Assembly (NCBI GenBank): GCA_964393335.1
Contig: CAYMTN010000044.1
Location: 1-28,388, forward strand
Source of the DNA: CAYMTN01 sp964393335
GTDB lineage: Bacteria; Chloroflexota; Anaerolineae; Aggregatilineales; Aggregatilineaceae
DNA: 28,388 bases
Direction of reading: 5' to 3'
The notes beneath the pieces are model-generated. The model was not told where the DNA came from, did not search any database, and saw nothing but the letters and a program-made list of their open reading frames with translations. The position numbers and the translations under genes are program-made. Shown piece by piece: positions 17,501-24,561 of the stretch; the first letter of the stretch is position 1, and the number at the start of each line of letters is the position of its first letter.

Positions 17501-19307
17501 CATGTCGCTATCACCGGATGGGACTTTTCTGGCGGTAGGGACTCGATCATCATCCGTCCAGGTGTGGAACCTGGAAACAGGTGAATCGGTTGGAGTATTT
17601 GACGGTGGACCAGAAGTCCGGTTTTTCCCTGACAACCGCCGCCTGATTACGCTCAATGTGGCAGATGGTACGCTGCGGGTCTGGAATTGGCATACTGGTG
17701 AGCAGGCGTATTTAGTGGAAGGGCTGCAAAACTACGGGCGGTGCAGTGTCATATTCCCGGATGGGCAGACGATTGCCATCGCCGGACAGTCAGGCGAGGT
17801 ACTGCTGCTGAATGCTGATACCGGTACGGAGATCGAGCGTTTTAAAGCCCACGATGGCATGATCTATGATATGGTCGTCTCACCAAATGGCGCATCGCTG
17901 CTGACTATCGGGTTCGACGGAATGGCCCGCTTGTGGGATACCCAGACATGGAGTGAGATCAGAAGTTTTTCTCAAAACAGTGAAGTGGGAACCGTCGTCG
18001 CCTTCTCGCCAGACGGAACACTGATCGCTACCGGCAGCGCTTTCCCCCGGATTCGGATTTGGGACAGTGAGAATGCCGAAGTTCCCCTTCGGGAGTTCAG
18101 GGCACATACCGGCCTGGTGACTGCCCTGGCTTTTTCGCCCGACGGGCAAAGGTTGGTAAGCAGTGGGACCGATACAACCGTCCGATTTTGGGATATCCAG
18201 AGCGGTCAGGAAATCCGGCAGCCGTTGATCCACCAGGCGGTTGTGCGCGACATTCAGCTTTCGAGTGACGGACAAACGCTCTATACAAGCAGTGACAGCG
18301 ATGTGGTCCGCGTATGGGATATCGAGCCGCAGTTCGCCTTTCCGCGTTTTGCAAGTTCTAGCCACCATCACGGGCAGGCTTTTTCGCCGGATGGCACTCA
18401 GCTCGCCAAACTGCTGCTCAATGTCTTCTCGATTTTTGACCCCCAAACCGGCACTGAACTGGCCCATTACGAGGCTGATGCGTTGTTAGACGCGGTCACG
18501 TTTTCACCGGATGGGCGTTACGTGGCGTTTGGCTCTCGTCCGGGTACGGTCTTCCTGTGGAATGTTCACGATCAAGCAATCGTGCAGACCTATGGCGGAT
18601 TGAAAGAGATCACATTTGATATTGCCATATCCCCTGATAACCGCACCATCGCCAGCGGTGACTTCAATGCGGAGCTTGCGGTATGGGAACTGGAAACAGG
18701 TGAGGTCGTATTCACAATCACCGGTGATCGCCCGGTGACCAGCCTCGCCTTTTCCCCGGATGGCCGGTTACTGCTGCAAACCGATTGGGGCGGCACGGCG
18801 AAACTATGGGATACCCAGACCTGGGAGGTGGTTTGGAGCCTGCCGCTTGGGTACGGATTCTCTGACGGAGCGTTTTCCCCGGATGGCCGTTTCTTCCTGA
18901 TCGGCGGAGCCGGTCCAATGCTGAGTCTTTGGGATGTTGAAACCTTAACGCTGGTACACGATTTCACGGGGCACCACAAACCAGTTATGGCGGTCGATTT
19001 TAGTTCTGACGGAAACTTAATCCTGAGCGGCAGTGAAGACGCGACCGCTCGCCTGTGGGATGCCGCTACCGGCGTCGAACTGCGGCGGTTTGATGTTCCG
19101 AAAGGGACGGGACAGCAGGTGCTCATAAACCCGGATGGTCAAATACTGCTCGTAGACGACACCGAGTATGCTTACCTGTGGTATGTGCGTCTCCAGGATT
19201 CGATGGACTATCTGTGCCAGCACATCACGCGTGAATTGACCGATGAAGAGCGCAGCATCTACGAAATCAGGAGCGATGCACCAACCTGTCCTGCCTCCAC
19301 GGAGTAG
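14583..19307 (+). CDS. Giant membrane protein: Ser/Thr kinase, LuxR HTH, STAND ATPase, WD40 propellers
   Basis: A 1574-residue single-chain signalling protein. Residues 1-275 are a complete kinase: GTGGFGAVY (19-27), Lys41, HRDLKPGN (132-139), DFG (152-154), SPE (180-182). A LuxR/MalT-type HTH follows at about 287-346 (LTRREQDILRHIVAGLSN to YRKLGVRSR). NPYKGLRPF introduces an nSTAND-type ATPase with Walker A GPSGSGKS (419-426) and Walker B VVIVDQFEEV (505-514). A charged coiled coil (about 812-858) leads into one membrane helix (about 862-884, FVAGLVVFLLGAVILALVAL). About 13-14 WD40 repeats (FSPDG, LWD) fill residues 970-1545. With no signal peptide and basic residues before the helix, the kinase, HTH and ATPase should be cytoplasmic and the propellers outside; that topology is inferred. 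AGGAGGAGGG precedes the ATG. All kinase catalytic residues are present. Confidence 0.9.
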   Translation: MDDLSGTIVKGYELQEQLGTGGFGAVYRACQVSVGREVAIKVILPRFSNNPDFIRRFEIEAQIIARLEHMHIAPLYDYWRDPDGTYLVMRYFRGGSLSDALRNGPYDLPSTALLLDQVAVALTVAHRNYVVHRDLKPGNILLDEDGNAYLADFGIAKDITQTGDGLTAANAIVGSLDYISPEQARSEPITPRTDIYSLGVVLYEMLKGEHPFPGISSVERLYKHLNDPLPEINTLDESVCEAIDDVIQTATAKDPAKRYQDALALAAAFREAARLKLTAAGENIVEQLTRREQDILRHIVAGLSNKDIARELFVELSTVKWHATQIYRKLGVRSRMQCIIRARELNLVVGGDGDSDLLTITSDSLSTGLLPQPENPYKGLRPFQPADTRDFFGREELTATLLSRMSETGELVRFLAVIGPSGSGKSSAVRAGLIPALWRGDLRGSEKWFIVDMLPGSHPLDELEIALMRIAADQARNLHEPLTRDPRGLLRAAQIILPDDGSELVVIVDQFEEVFMLVEDETERQCFLDLLYTAVAAPRSRVRVVITLRADFYDKPLHYAEFGELVRSRMETILPLSADELHRAISKPAEQVGVTFEEGLVATIVSEIHYQPGALPLLQYALTELFDNREGRRLTFGAYEHIGKTTGALSRRAEAIHDELDDAGREAARQMFMRLVTLGEGTEDTRRRIPRSELLAVATDPDVMEEVIDLYTTYRLLSLDHDPSTRLPMVEVAHEAILREWQRLRDWLGESRHDIRQQRLLAAATSDWRNAGQDASYLLHGTRLEQFDAWAAETRLALTQEERDFLETSISTQHQQEENERERQARELELARQSADLAQKAAESARQAETAQRRAANRLRYFVAGLVVFLLGAVILALVALNERDNAEAARNNERTARAQAEDSLRRTDAQRLGLETTSLVEAGGESDLIGLLAVTSVTADYTPQGDVAVQAAMLQQYPRQTLRLRPGEVSQFMSLSPDGTFLAVGTRSSSVQVWNLETGESVGVFDGGPEVRFFPDNRRLITLNVADGTLRVWNWHTGEQAYLVEGLQNYGRCSVIFPDGQTIAIAGQSGEVLLLNADTGTEIERFKAHDGMIYDMVVSPNGASLLTIGFDGMARLWDTQTWSEIRSFSQNSEVGTVVAFSPDGTLIATGSAFPRIRIWDSENAEVPLREFRAHTGLVTALAFSPDGQRLVSSGTDTTVRFWDIQSGQEIRQPLIHQAVVRDIQLSSDGQTLYTSSDSDVVRVWDIEPQFAFPRFASSSHHHGQAFSPDGTQLAKLLLNVFSIFDPQTGTELAHYEADALLDAVTFSPDGRYVAFGSRPGTVFLWNVHDQAIVQTYGGLKEITFDIAISPDNRTIASGDFNAELAVWELETGEVVFTITGDRPVTSLAFSPDGRLLLQTDWGGTAKLWDTQTWEVVWSLPLGYGFSDGAFSPDGRFFLIGGAGPMLSLWDVETLTLVHDFTGHHKPVMAVDFSSDGNLILSGSEDATARLWDAATGVELRRFDVPKGTGQQVLINPDGQILLVDDTEYAYLWYVRLQDSMDYLCQHITRELTDEERSIYEIRSDAPTCPASTE

Positions 19308-19423
19308 TACAGAATAACATCCCACCTGGGTACGCGATAACCGCTACATTCGCGAGTTCACCTGCGAGGAGCGCGCGATATCTCACCACGCCGCTGTGCG
19401 AATAAGACACGGCAACTATATGT

Positions 19424-19663
19424 TCAGGGATGGGCGTTCGGATCGTCGGTGGGAAATCCTTCGGCGGCAGCTACAACCAACAGCCTCTGGTCAGCCGTCA
19501 CAAAAATGGGGAACGTTCCGATCACGTTGGCCGCCACGTGCGCCGAAGCAAGCTGTATGGCGTTCAAAGTATGCAGCGGATGTTTGGCCACCAACTGCTG
19601 TGCCCGCCCAGGCACATCCTGACGCAGTGCGATAACCCGGTATTGACGCCGAACATGAAACAA
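19424..19663 (-). pseudogene. PIN-domain toxin (VapC-like) C-terminal fragment
   Basis: The last 79 residues of the frame match the C-terminal half of PIN-domain ribonucleases: HPLHTLNAIQLASA, where the Asp of the usual LDAIQLA is replaced by Asn, then FVTADQRLLVVAAAEGF and PTDDPNAHP. PIN toxins cleave RNA using four acidic residues. Here the N-terminal part with the first Asp is absent and one conserved Asp position reads Asn, so the fragment should be inactive. No antitoxin gene is visible. It is cut on the side facing the transposase remnant at 19806, consistent with disruption by that element. Confidence 0.6.
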
Positions 19664-19805
19664 AAAGTCGAGCCGAAGACCGTTGAAATCTGTTCCGTTT
19701 CAGAAACCAGATGCTGTCGGCGAATTCATCTGAGACGGTTTTTGACAGAAATCGACTAGAATGGGGAGTGAAACAGATCGAATTCAACTGCTGGAGAACT
19801 GACCC

Positions 19806-19922
19806 ATGAGCCTGCATGCCCAACCGATCAATGCTATACCTGAACAGACCGTCGCCGTGGCGAAAGCAGCGTTCCGCAAGGGCAATATCTACATGACCAT
19901 GCGGGATGAACTCGGCGTGTTT
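19806..19922 (+). pseudogene. IS1182-like transposase N-terminal remnant
   Basis: An ATG preceded by GGAG opens a frame starting MSLHAQPINAIPEQTVAVA, followed by AAFRKGNIYMTMRDELGVF. This is the typical first 39 residues of a transposase group usually filed under IS1182 / DUF772. After DELG the family sequence stops and the bases instead encode an aldo/keto reductase fragment on the opposite strand. The DDE catalytic part is missing. The stretch 19664-19805 is probably the left end of the same element, although I could not define a terminal inverted repeat. Confidence 0.6.
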
Positions 19923-20125
19923 CATAACCTCGCTCATCCCATCGGAGTAGGCATTAGCGGTGTCAAAGAAGTTGATGCCCAATTCCAGGGCACGCTTGAT
20001 AAACTGTCGGCTGCTCTCTTCATCAAGCGCCCACGGCCAGCGCTCCGTCCGCTGCCCATAGCTCATGCACCCCAGACAAATGCGGAGACTTTCATACCTG
20101 TTGATCCTAAGCGAATATAATCCAC
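19923..20125 (-). pseudogene. Aldo/keto reductase N-terminal fragment with a frameshift
   Basis: A GTG at 20125 with AAGGAG upstream begins VDYIRLGSTGMKVSA. A missing base near 20078-20082 shifts the frame, and the reading resumes as CLGCMSYGQRTERWPWALDE and IKRALELGINFFDTANAYSD, the standard N-terminus of the aldo/keto reductase type seen intact at 21787-22770. Similarity ends at about DGMSE, where the transposase remnant begins on the other strand. Only about 65 of 320 residues remain. The catalytic Asp and Tyr are still visible in FDTANAY, but Lys and His are lost. The conserved ribosome binding site suggests it was once the last gene of the minus-strand operon. Confidence 0.7.
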
Positions 20126-20146
20126 TGGTTTCTCCTTTTCAATGAT

Positions 20147-20527
20147 CTAGCGCGGCACGAGTCTGATTGCCGCAGATCGTGCTTCAGGACTCGTGATATG
20201 GTCGATGATGCTTGCGGCGTAACGGCGGTATTTCGTGCGGTACTCGGCATCAATCTGGTCGTTGATGTCATCGTTGGTATCCACTTCCACCAAGCTGACA
20301 TCTCTCTCGACGCCACCAGCCCAGATCCGACCTTCGTGGCGTACCTGAGTGCCACGAAACCAGGCAGAAGTGCGCCCATTAACTGAACGAACGTAGAGGT
20401 CGTCGCCAACGCGGACGACCCAAATCGTCACCGGGTTTCGCAGCGTGCCGTCGCGTCGCAGTGACGCGATCTCCAGTTCTTCGGCTGTTCCGATCTTGTC
20501 GAGTTCCTCACTCGCCCATGTTGTCAT
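20147..20527 (-). CDS. DUF2255 family protein
   Basis: A 126-residue protein with the features of the DUF2255 family: an N-terminal acidic WASEELDKIGTAEELEIASLR, then TIWVVRVGDDLYVRSVNG, WFRGTQ and a beta-rich middle (RHEGRIWAGGVERDVSLVEV), then a helical C-terminus (IDAEYRTKYRRYAASIIDHI). Family function is not established; the layout resembles small split-barrel nitroreductase-like proteins. The ATG at 20527 has GGAGG eight bases upstream. The stop codon of the broken oxidoreductase upstream overlaps it as TGATG, which indicates past translational coupling. It lies between two damaged genes, so it may now be transcribed from the upstream reductase operon. Confidence 0.8.
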   Translation of the reverse strand: MTTWASEELDKIGTAEELEIASLRRDGTLRNPVTIWVVRVGDDLYVRSVNGRTSAWFRGTQVRHEGRIWAGGVERDVSLVEVDTNDDINDQIDAEYRTKYRRYAASIIDHITSPEARSAAIRLVPR

Positions 20528-20729
20528 CAGATCGCCTCCTTCAGAATACGATTAAGGCTTTGATCGCCAACCTCACCTTCAACGATGGTTACGCGGCCTG
20601 GATCGGGGTTTTTAGCCGATTTGCCCGACGCAAGTACAGGGTCAGGTGAGCATCCGGATGCTTCAGGAAAAATGGGATAGTATTGCGCGCAAGTTGGCCG
20701 TTAGCACCAAGAATCAGGATTTTCCGCAT
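20527..20729 (-). pseudogene. NAD(P)-binding oxidoreductase (SDR/NmrA type) remnant, frameshifted
   Basis: The minus-strand ATG at 20729 opens MRKILILGANGQLARN, a Rossmann start with the GxxGxxA pattern, then HLTLYLRRANRLK. A run of five T on the plus strand (20609-20613) appears one base short, and the literal frame ends at 20589. In the next frame the expected sequence resumes as NPDPGRVTIVEGEV and runs to a TGA overlapping the DUF2255 ATG. Even with the shift repaired the product would be about 66 residues, so most of the domain has been deleted. It represents a decayed gene that was once coupled to DUF2255. Confidence 0.65.
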
Positions 20730-20802
20730 TGATTTGCTCTTCACTTGATGGGATTGAATGATCGGCATGGGCGTACATATACCCGCCCATGCAGTTCTCA
20801 TC

Positions 20803-21771
20803 CTAATACCGATCGCCAACCACCGTGATCTGTGACATGGCATTTTTGATTTCACTGAGATCATCTGCTGTCAATTCGACGGCAGCCGCTCCGATGTTTT
20901 CATCCAGGCGCTCAAGCTTGCGTGAGCCCGGAATGGGTACGATCCAGGGTTTTTGCGCCAGCAACCAGGCCAGCGCAATCTGTGCCGGGGTGGCTCCCTT
21001 CTGTGCTGCGATCCGCTCAAGCAGATCAACCACAACCTGGTTTGCCTTGATAGCCTCTGGCGTAAAGCGGGGATTGCGGCTGCGGATGTCGTTATCGGCG
21101 AAGGTCGTGTTTTCGTCGACCTTGCCGGTCAGGTACCCCCGGCCCAGGGGACTGTAGGGCACAAAACCGATACCGAGTTCCTCGCAGGTTGGCAGAACGG
21201 CGTCTTCAACGGGGGTCCACCATATCGAGTATTCACTCTGGATTGCCGTGACCGGTTGAACGGCGTGGGCACGGCGGATGATTTCTGCGCTTGCCTCAGA
21301 AAGCCCAAAGTGTTTCACCTTGCCCGCCTGAATCAAATCCTTGACGGCTCCCGCCACGTCTTCGATGGGCACGTCCGGGTCAACCCGGTGTTGATAGAAC
21401 AGATCGATGGCTTCTACCCTGAGCCGCTTGAGCGATTCCTCAGCGACCCGCTTGATCTGCTCAGGTCGACTATCCAGGCCAACCGTCGGACTCGGCCCCT
21501 TGTCGGGATCGTGTTTGAATCCAAACTTGGTAGCGATCACCACCTGTCCGCGAAACGGCTCAAGCGCTTCACCTACAAGTTCTTCGTTGGTAAAAGGGCC
21601 GTAGACTTCAGCCGTATCGAAAAAGGTAATGCCACGCTCAACCGCCGCGTGAAGAAAATCAATCATTTCCTGGTGAGTTCCAATTGGCGCATCGCCAAAG
21701 CTCATTCGCATACATCCGAGCCCGAGAGCCGAGACTTCCAGATTACTGTTTCCAAGTTTACGTTTCTGCAT
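20803..21771 (-). CDS. Aldo/keto reductase (AKR13-like)
   Basis: A 322-residue NADPH-dependent oxidoreductase predicted to reduce aldehydes or ketones in the cytoplasm. The catalytic tetrad is complete: Asp52 and Tyr57 in FDTAEVYG, Lys82 in ATKFGF, His128 in YQHRVD. The C-terminal cofactor motif WIVPIPGSRK is present, with a conserved final helix. Length and motifs fit the group containing bacterial AKR13 enzymes. The ATG at 21771 is preferred over a TTG at 21777 because GAGG sits nine bases upstream. It starts 15 bases after the stop of the next reductase on the same strand, indicating one operon. The natural substrate cannot be read from sequence. Confidence 0.9.
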   Translation of the reverse strand: MQKRKLGNSNLEVSALGLGCMRMSFGDAPIGTHQEMIDFLHAAVERGITFFDTAEVYGPFTNEELVGEALEPFRGQVVIATKFGFKHDPDKGPSPTVGLDSRPEQIKRVAEESLKRLRVEAIDLFYQHRVDPDVPIEDVAGAVKDLIQAGKVKHFGLSEASAEIIRRAHAVQPVTAIQSEYSIWWTPVEDAVLPTCEELGIGFVPYSPLGRGYLTGKVDENTTFADNDIRSRNPRFTPEAIKANQVVVDLLERIAAQKGATPAQIALAWLLAQKPWIVPIPGSRKLERLDENIGAAAVELTADDLSEIKNAMSQITVVGDRY

Positions 21772-21786
21772 TTTCAAAATCCTCGA

Positions 21787-22770
21787 TCAGTTATGACCAA
21801 CTATCGGGTGGGGTACATAGGGTTCTTCCATGAACGAAATTTCTTCAGGCGTTAACTTGATTGACACGGATTCGATCGTACTTTCAAGCTGAGCGATTTT
21901 TGTGGCACCGATAACAGGCGCTACGACGGGTTCTTTATGTAAGAGCCAAGCAAGTGCTACCTGAGCACGAGGCGCACCGTGTTTTTCTGCAATTTCGGCA
22001 AGTCGCTCAACGACCAGTTTATCTGCATCGGCGGTGGCATCGTATTTGCTCTTCGCAATCGGGTCGGTTTCTAAACGGGCTGTTGTTTCTGACCCATCCC
22101 GCGCTAATCGCCCCGACGCAAGCGGACTATAGGGAGTCGCTGCAATTTTCTCTGCCCGACAAAGCGGCAGCATCTCCCTTTCCTCTTCACGGTAGATGAG
22201 GTTGTAGTGATTCTGCATCGACACAAACCGGGTCCAGCCGTACTTTTCGGCCACATGAAGCGCCTTCTGGAATTGCCATGCATACATGGCCGAAGCACCG
22301 ATATATCTTGCCTTACCAGATTTCACAACATCATGCAACACCGCCATGGTTTCTTCTATCGGGGTGTTGTAGTCCCACCGATGGATAATGTAGAGATCCA
22401 CATAATCGGTGTTAAGACGCTTGAGGCTGTTATCGATTTCACTCAGGATGGCTTTTCGGGAAAGACCCTCACCGTTGGGACCCTCATGCATTCTTCCGCG
22501 CACCTTTGTTGCGATAACGACTTCATCGCGGTTGGCATAGTCCTTTAATGCCCGACCGAGAATTTCCTCACTTGTCCCCTTTGAATACACATTGGCCGTA
22601 TCAAAAAAATTGATACCCAGGTCAAGCGCTCTTTTGATGATCGAGCGGCTGTCTTCCTCGTCAAGCGCCCACTGATTGTGAACCCATCCCTCCGCAGCGC
22701 CAAAACTCATACAACCAAGGCAAATCCGTGATATATCCAATCCGGTATTTCCCAGTTTTGCGTATTCCAT
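21787..22770 (-). CDS. Aldo/keto reductase (YajO / AKR11-like)
   Basis: A 327-residue barrel enzyme with the complete tetrad: Asp57 and Tyr62 in FDTANVYSKG, Lys89 in ATKVRG and His130 in YIIHRWDYNTPIEE. The N-terminal MEYAKLGNTGLDISRICLGC and the C-terminal VVAPVIGATK motif are standard. These enzymes use NADPH to reduce small carbonyl compounds; the type resembles YajO-like reductases. GGGAGG lies about nine bases before the ATG. The downstream reductase follows after 15 bases. The truncated reductase at 19923-20125 shares the WALDEE and RALxLGINFFDTAN strings and is a paralogue of this gene. Confidence 0.9.
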   Translation of the reverse strand: MEYAKLGNTGLDISRICLGCMSFGAAEGWVHNQWALDEEDSRSIIKRALDLGINFFDTANVYSKGTSEEILGRALKDYANRDEVVIATKVRGRMHEGPNGEGLSRKAILSEIDNSLKRLNTDYVDLYIIHRWDYNTPIEETMAVLHDVVKSGKARYIGASAMYAWQFQKALHVAEKYGWTRFVSMQNHYNLIYREEEREMLPLCRAEKIAATPYSPLASGRLARDGSETTARLETDPIAKSKYDATADADKLVVERLAEIAEKHGAPRAQVALAWLLHKEPVVAPVIGATKIAQLESTIESVSIKLTPEEISFMEEPYVPHPIVGHN

Positions 22771-22806
22771 TTGATGAATCCTCCCTGAAACTTATTTACC
22801 ACACGA

Positions 22807-22975
22807 TTATGACAGGTATTGTTCGTCGTTGACCTTCTCCATCCAGTCAGCGGCCTTACCGTCGAACTGTTCCTGAATGGCGATGTGCGTCATCGCGGCG
22901 GTGGGTGCGGCACTGTGCCAGTATTTCTCACCCAGCGCAATCCAAACCACTGGTTCCAAGTCTTCTTGTTTGCAT
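22807..22975 (-). pseudogene. Hybrid scar: aldo/keto reductase start joined to a cupin 3' end
   Basis: On the minus strand, an ATG at 22975 with GAGG six bases upstream begins MQTRRLGTSGLD, the opening of an aldo/keto reductase. Within about a dozen codons the sequence becomes the 3' end of a cupin gene in another frame: GEKYWHSAAPTAAMTHIAIQ, then FDGKAADWMEKVNDEQY and a stop at 22807. Bases 22814-22940 match 24051-24178, the 3' end of the intact cupin gene, at about four in five positions by eye. Neither piece is functional. Bases 22994-23100 contain a minus-strand tail ending LSPEVRRNLSGSCTE that I do not recognise. Confidence 0.7.
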
Positions 22976-23102
22976 ACAAGTCCTCTGTTGTTTATTCCGT
23001 ACAGCTGCCACTCAGATTACGCCGAACTTCCGGCGACAGTGTCAGCTTCACGGTCAAATCTGACAAACTATTGAGCAATACATCATGATCCTTGTCTTTT
23101 TT

Positions 23103-23963
23103 TTAGGTAGGCCGTTTTGCCTCGCCCAACATCTTCACAATTGCCGGATCACGATGGTCAAAGAAGCTGCTCGTCTTCGTGTCCAGTGCGATTATCGCCG
23201 CCATGTCCTCGGGACTGAGTTGGACATCGAATATGTTGAAATTTTCTTCAATTCGTTCCTTGCGAACGGACTTGGGAATCGCCACCACACCTCGTTGGGT
23301 CAGCCAGCGCAGAATGATTTGCGCCGCAGTTTTCCCATACTTGCCCGCGATAGAACGCAGCAGCTCGTTTTCGAAAATGTTGTTTCTGCCTTCCGCAAAC
23401 GGCCCCCAGGATTCAATCTGAATCTGCTGTTCCTGCAGGAATTTCTGGGTTTCGATTTGCTGATTGAACGGATGGGTTTCGATCTGGTTTACAGCCGGAA
23501 CCACTTTGTTATGCACGATTAAGTCCATCACTCGATCCGGGTGGAAGTTACTTACCCCGATGGCTCGTATCCGGCCTTCCCTGTACAGCTCCTCCATCGC
23601 GCGCCAAGCTCCATATACATCTCCGAAAGGCTGGTGAATCAGATACAGATCCAGGTAATCCAGTTGTAACCGCTGCAACGATCGTTCAAATGCCTTCTTC
23701 GTGCTCTCGTACCCGGCGTCCTGAATCCAGAGTTTAGTTGTGACAAACAATTCCTCTCTTGTCACTCCCCCTCTTTTGATGGCTTTGCCGACAGCCTCTT
23801 CATTGCCATAAGCCGCCGCAGTATCAATCAGACGATAGCCCGTTTGGAGTGCATCATAGACGCTTCTTTCGCATTCTTCAGGATCAGTGATCTGAAAAAC
23901 GCCAAACCCTAAAAGAGGCATCTTCACCCCGTTATTTAGTGTCACCGATGGAATATTTGACAT
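23103..23963 (-). CDS. Aldo/keto reductase (AKR5-like, 2,5-diketo-D-gluconate reductase type)
   Basis: A 286-residue reductase, shorter than its two neighbours, as is normal for the AKR5 group. The tetrad is Asp47 and Tyr52 in IDTAAAYGNE, Lys77 in TTKLWI and His110 in LIHQPFGDVYGAW. The start SVTLNNGVKMPLLGFGVFQ and the cofactor motif VVAIPKSVRKERIEEN are typical. AKR5 enzymes reduce keto sugars or methylglyoxal-like aldehydes with NADPH. The ATG at 23963 has AAGGAG eight bases upstream; the frame is open to 23993 but has no better start. It lies 81 bases downstream of the cupin gene on the same strand and is probably co-transcribed with it. Confidence 0.9.
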   Translation of the reverse strand: MSNIPSVTLNNGVKMPLLGFGVFQITDPEECERSVYDALQTGYRLIDTAAAYGNEEAVGKAIKRGGVTREELFVTTKLWIQDAGYESTKKAFERSLQRLQLDYLDLYLIHQPFGDVYGAWRAMEELYREGRIRAIGVSNFHPDRVMDLIVHNKVVPAVNQIETHPFNQQIETQKFLQEQQIQIESWGPFAEGRNNIFENELLRSIAGKYGKTAAQIILRWLTQRGVVAIPKSVRKERIEENFNIFDVQLSPEDMAAIIALDTKTSSFFDHRDPAIVKMLGEAKRPT

Positions 23964-24044
23964 CAATACTTCTCCTTGTCTGCACTTTTGCATTGTCGCT
24001 GCTCATATTCTTGAATTAGAAAACTGAACGTAGCTGTCAAGCCG

Positions 24045-24440
24045 TCACCCCTGGTATTGTTCGTCGCTGACGTGTTCCATCCAATTGGCAGCCTTGCCAT
24101 CGAGATATTCTTGAATGGCGATGTGCGTCACGGCAGTGGTAGGCGCGGCCCCGTGCCAGTGCTTCTCATCCGGCGCAAACTGGATTACATCCCCCGGACG
24201 AATTTCTTCGACGGGACCGCCCCAGCGCTGCACACGCCCGCAGCCGGAGGTCACGATCAGGGTCTGGCCTAGTGGATGACTGTGCCACGCGGTCCGCGCG
24301 CCCGGCTCAAATGTGACACTGGCACCGCTCGCGCGAGCTGGATCGGGTGCCTGGAACAGAGGGTCAACACGTACCGTACCGGTAAACCAGTCTTCAGGTC
24401 CCTGGCTGGAAGGTTGTGTTCCGTTTCTTTTGATGTCCAT
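24045..24440 (-). CDS. Cupin, (R)-mandelonitrile lyase-like
   Basis: A 131-residue single-domain cupin. Candidate metal ligands are His53, His55 and Gln59 in WHSHPLGQT and His94 in DEKHWHG. A Gln in place of the usual cupin Glu, with this spacing, is what I recall for the manganese cupin hydroxynitrile lyases from soil bacteria. The whole protein resembles that group, including the C-terminal THIAIQE and WMEHVSDEQY. Many close relatives are found beside aldo/keto reductases and may act on other small carbonyl compounds, so cyanohydrin cleavage is not certain. The ATG at 24440 follows GGAG by eight bases; upstream codons to 24536 look non-coding. It is the first gene after the divergent AraC regulator. 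Confidence 0.85.
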   Translation of the reverse strand: MDIKRNGTQPSSQGPEDWFTGTVRVDPLFQAPDPARASGASVTFEPGARTAWHSHPLGQTLIVTSGCGRVQRWGGPVEEIRPGDVIQFAPDEKHWHGAAPTTAVTHIAIQEYLDGKAANWMEHVSDEQYQG

Positions 24441-24534
24441 TTTCTGAACTCCACTGATTTTTGTCTTATCCATTCTTGGATAAAATTCCAGCGCGTCTGC
24501 AAATGTAGAGGGAGGCTTTCTCCTTCTGATGTTC

Positions 24535-24540
24535 ATTATA
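24535..24540 (-). promoter_or_regulatory. Candidate -10 box for the cupin/reductase transcript
   Basis: The minus strand reads TATAAT here, about 95 bases before the cupin start. No good -35 box is present 16-18 bases further upstream, which fits a promoter needing an activator such as the divergent AraC protein. Confidence 0.35.
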
Positions 24541-24561
24541 GGGAGTTATGACGCGAAATGA

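Noticed and set aside
14583..19307. Possible anti-phage defence role of the STAND/WD40 protein
   Set aside because: STAND ATPases can act in defence, but no nuclease, protease or other killing domain is fused or adjacent, and the kinase-HTH layout fits signalling better.
19742..19762. TTGACA followed by TAGAAT upstream of the transposase remnant
   Set aside because: The spacing is only nine bases, too short for a sigma70 promoter.
20953..21855. Plus-strand frame of 300 codons across the aldo/keto reductase
   Set aside because: It is antisense to a complete reductase with an intact catalytic tetrad, and it has no ribosome binding site.
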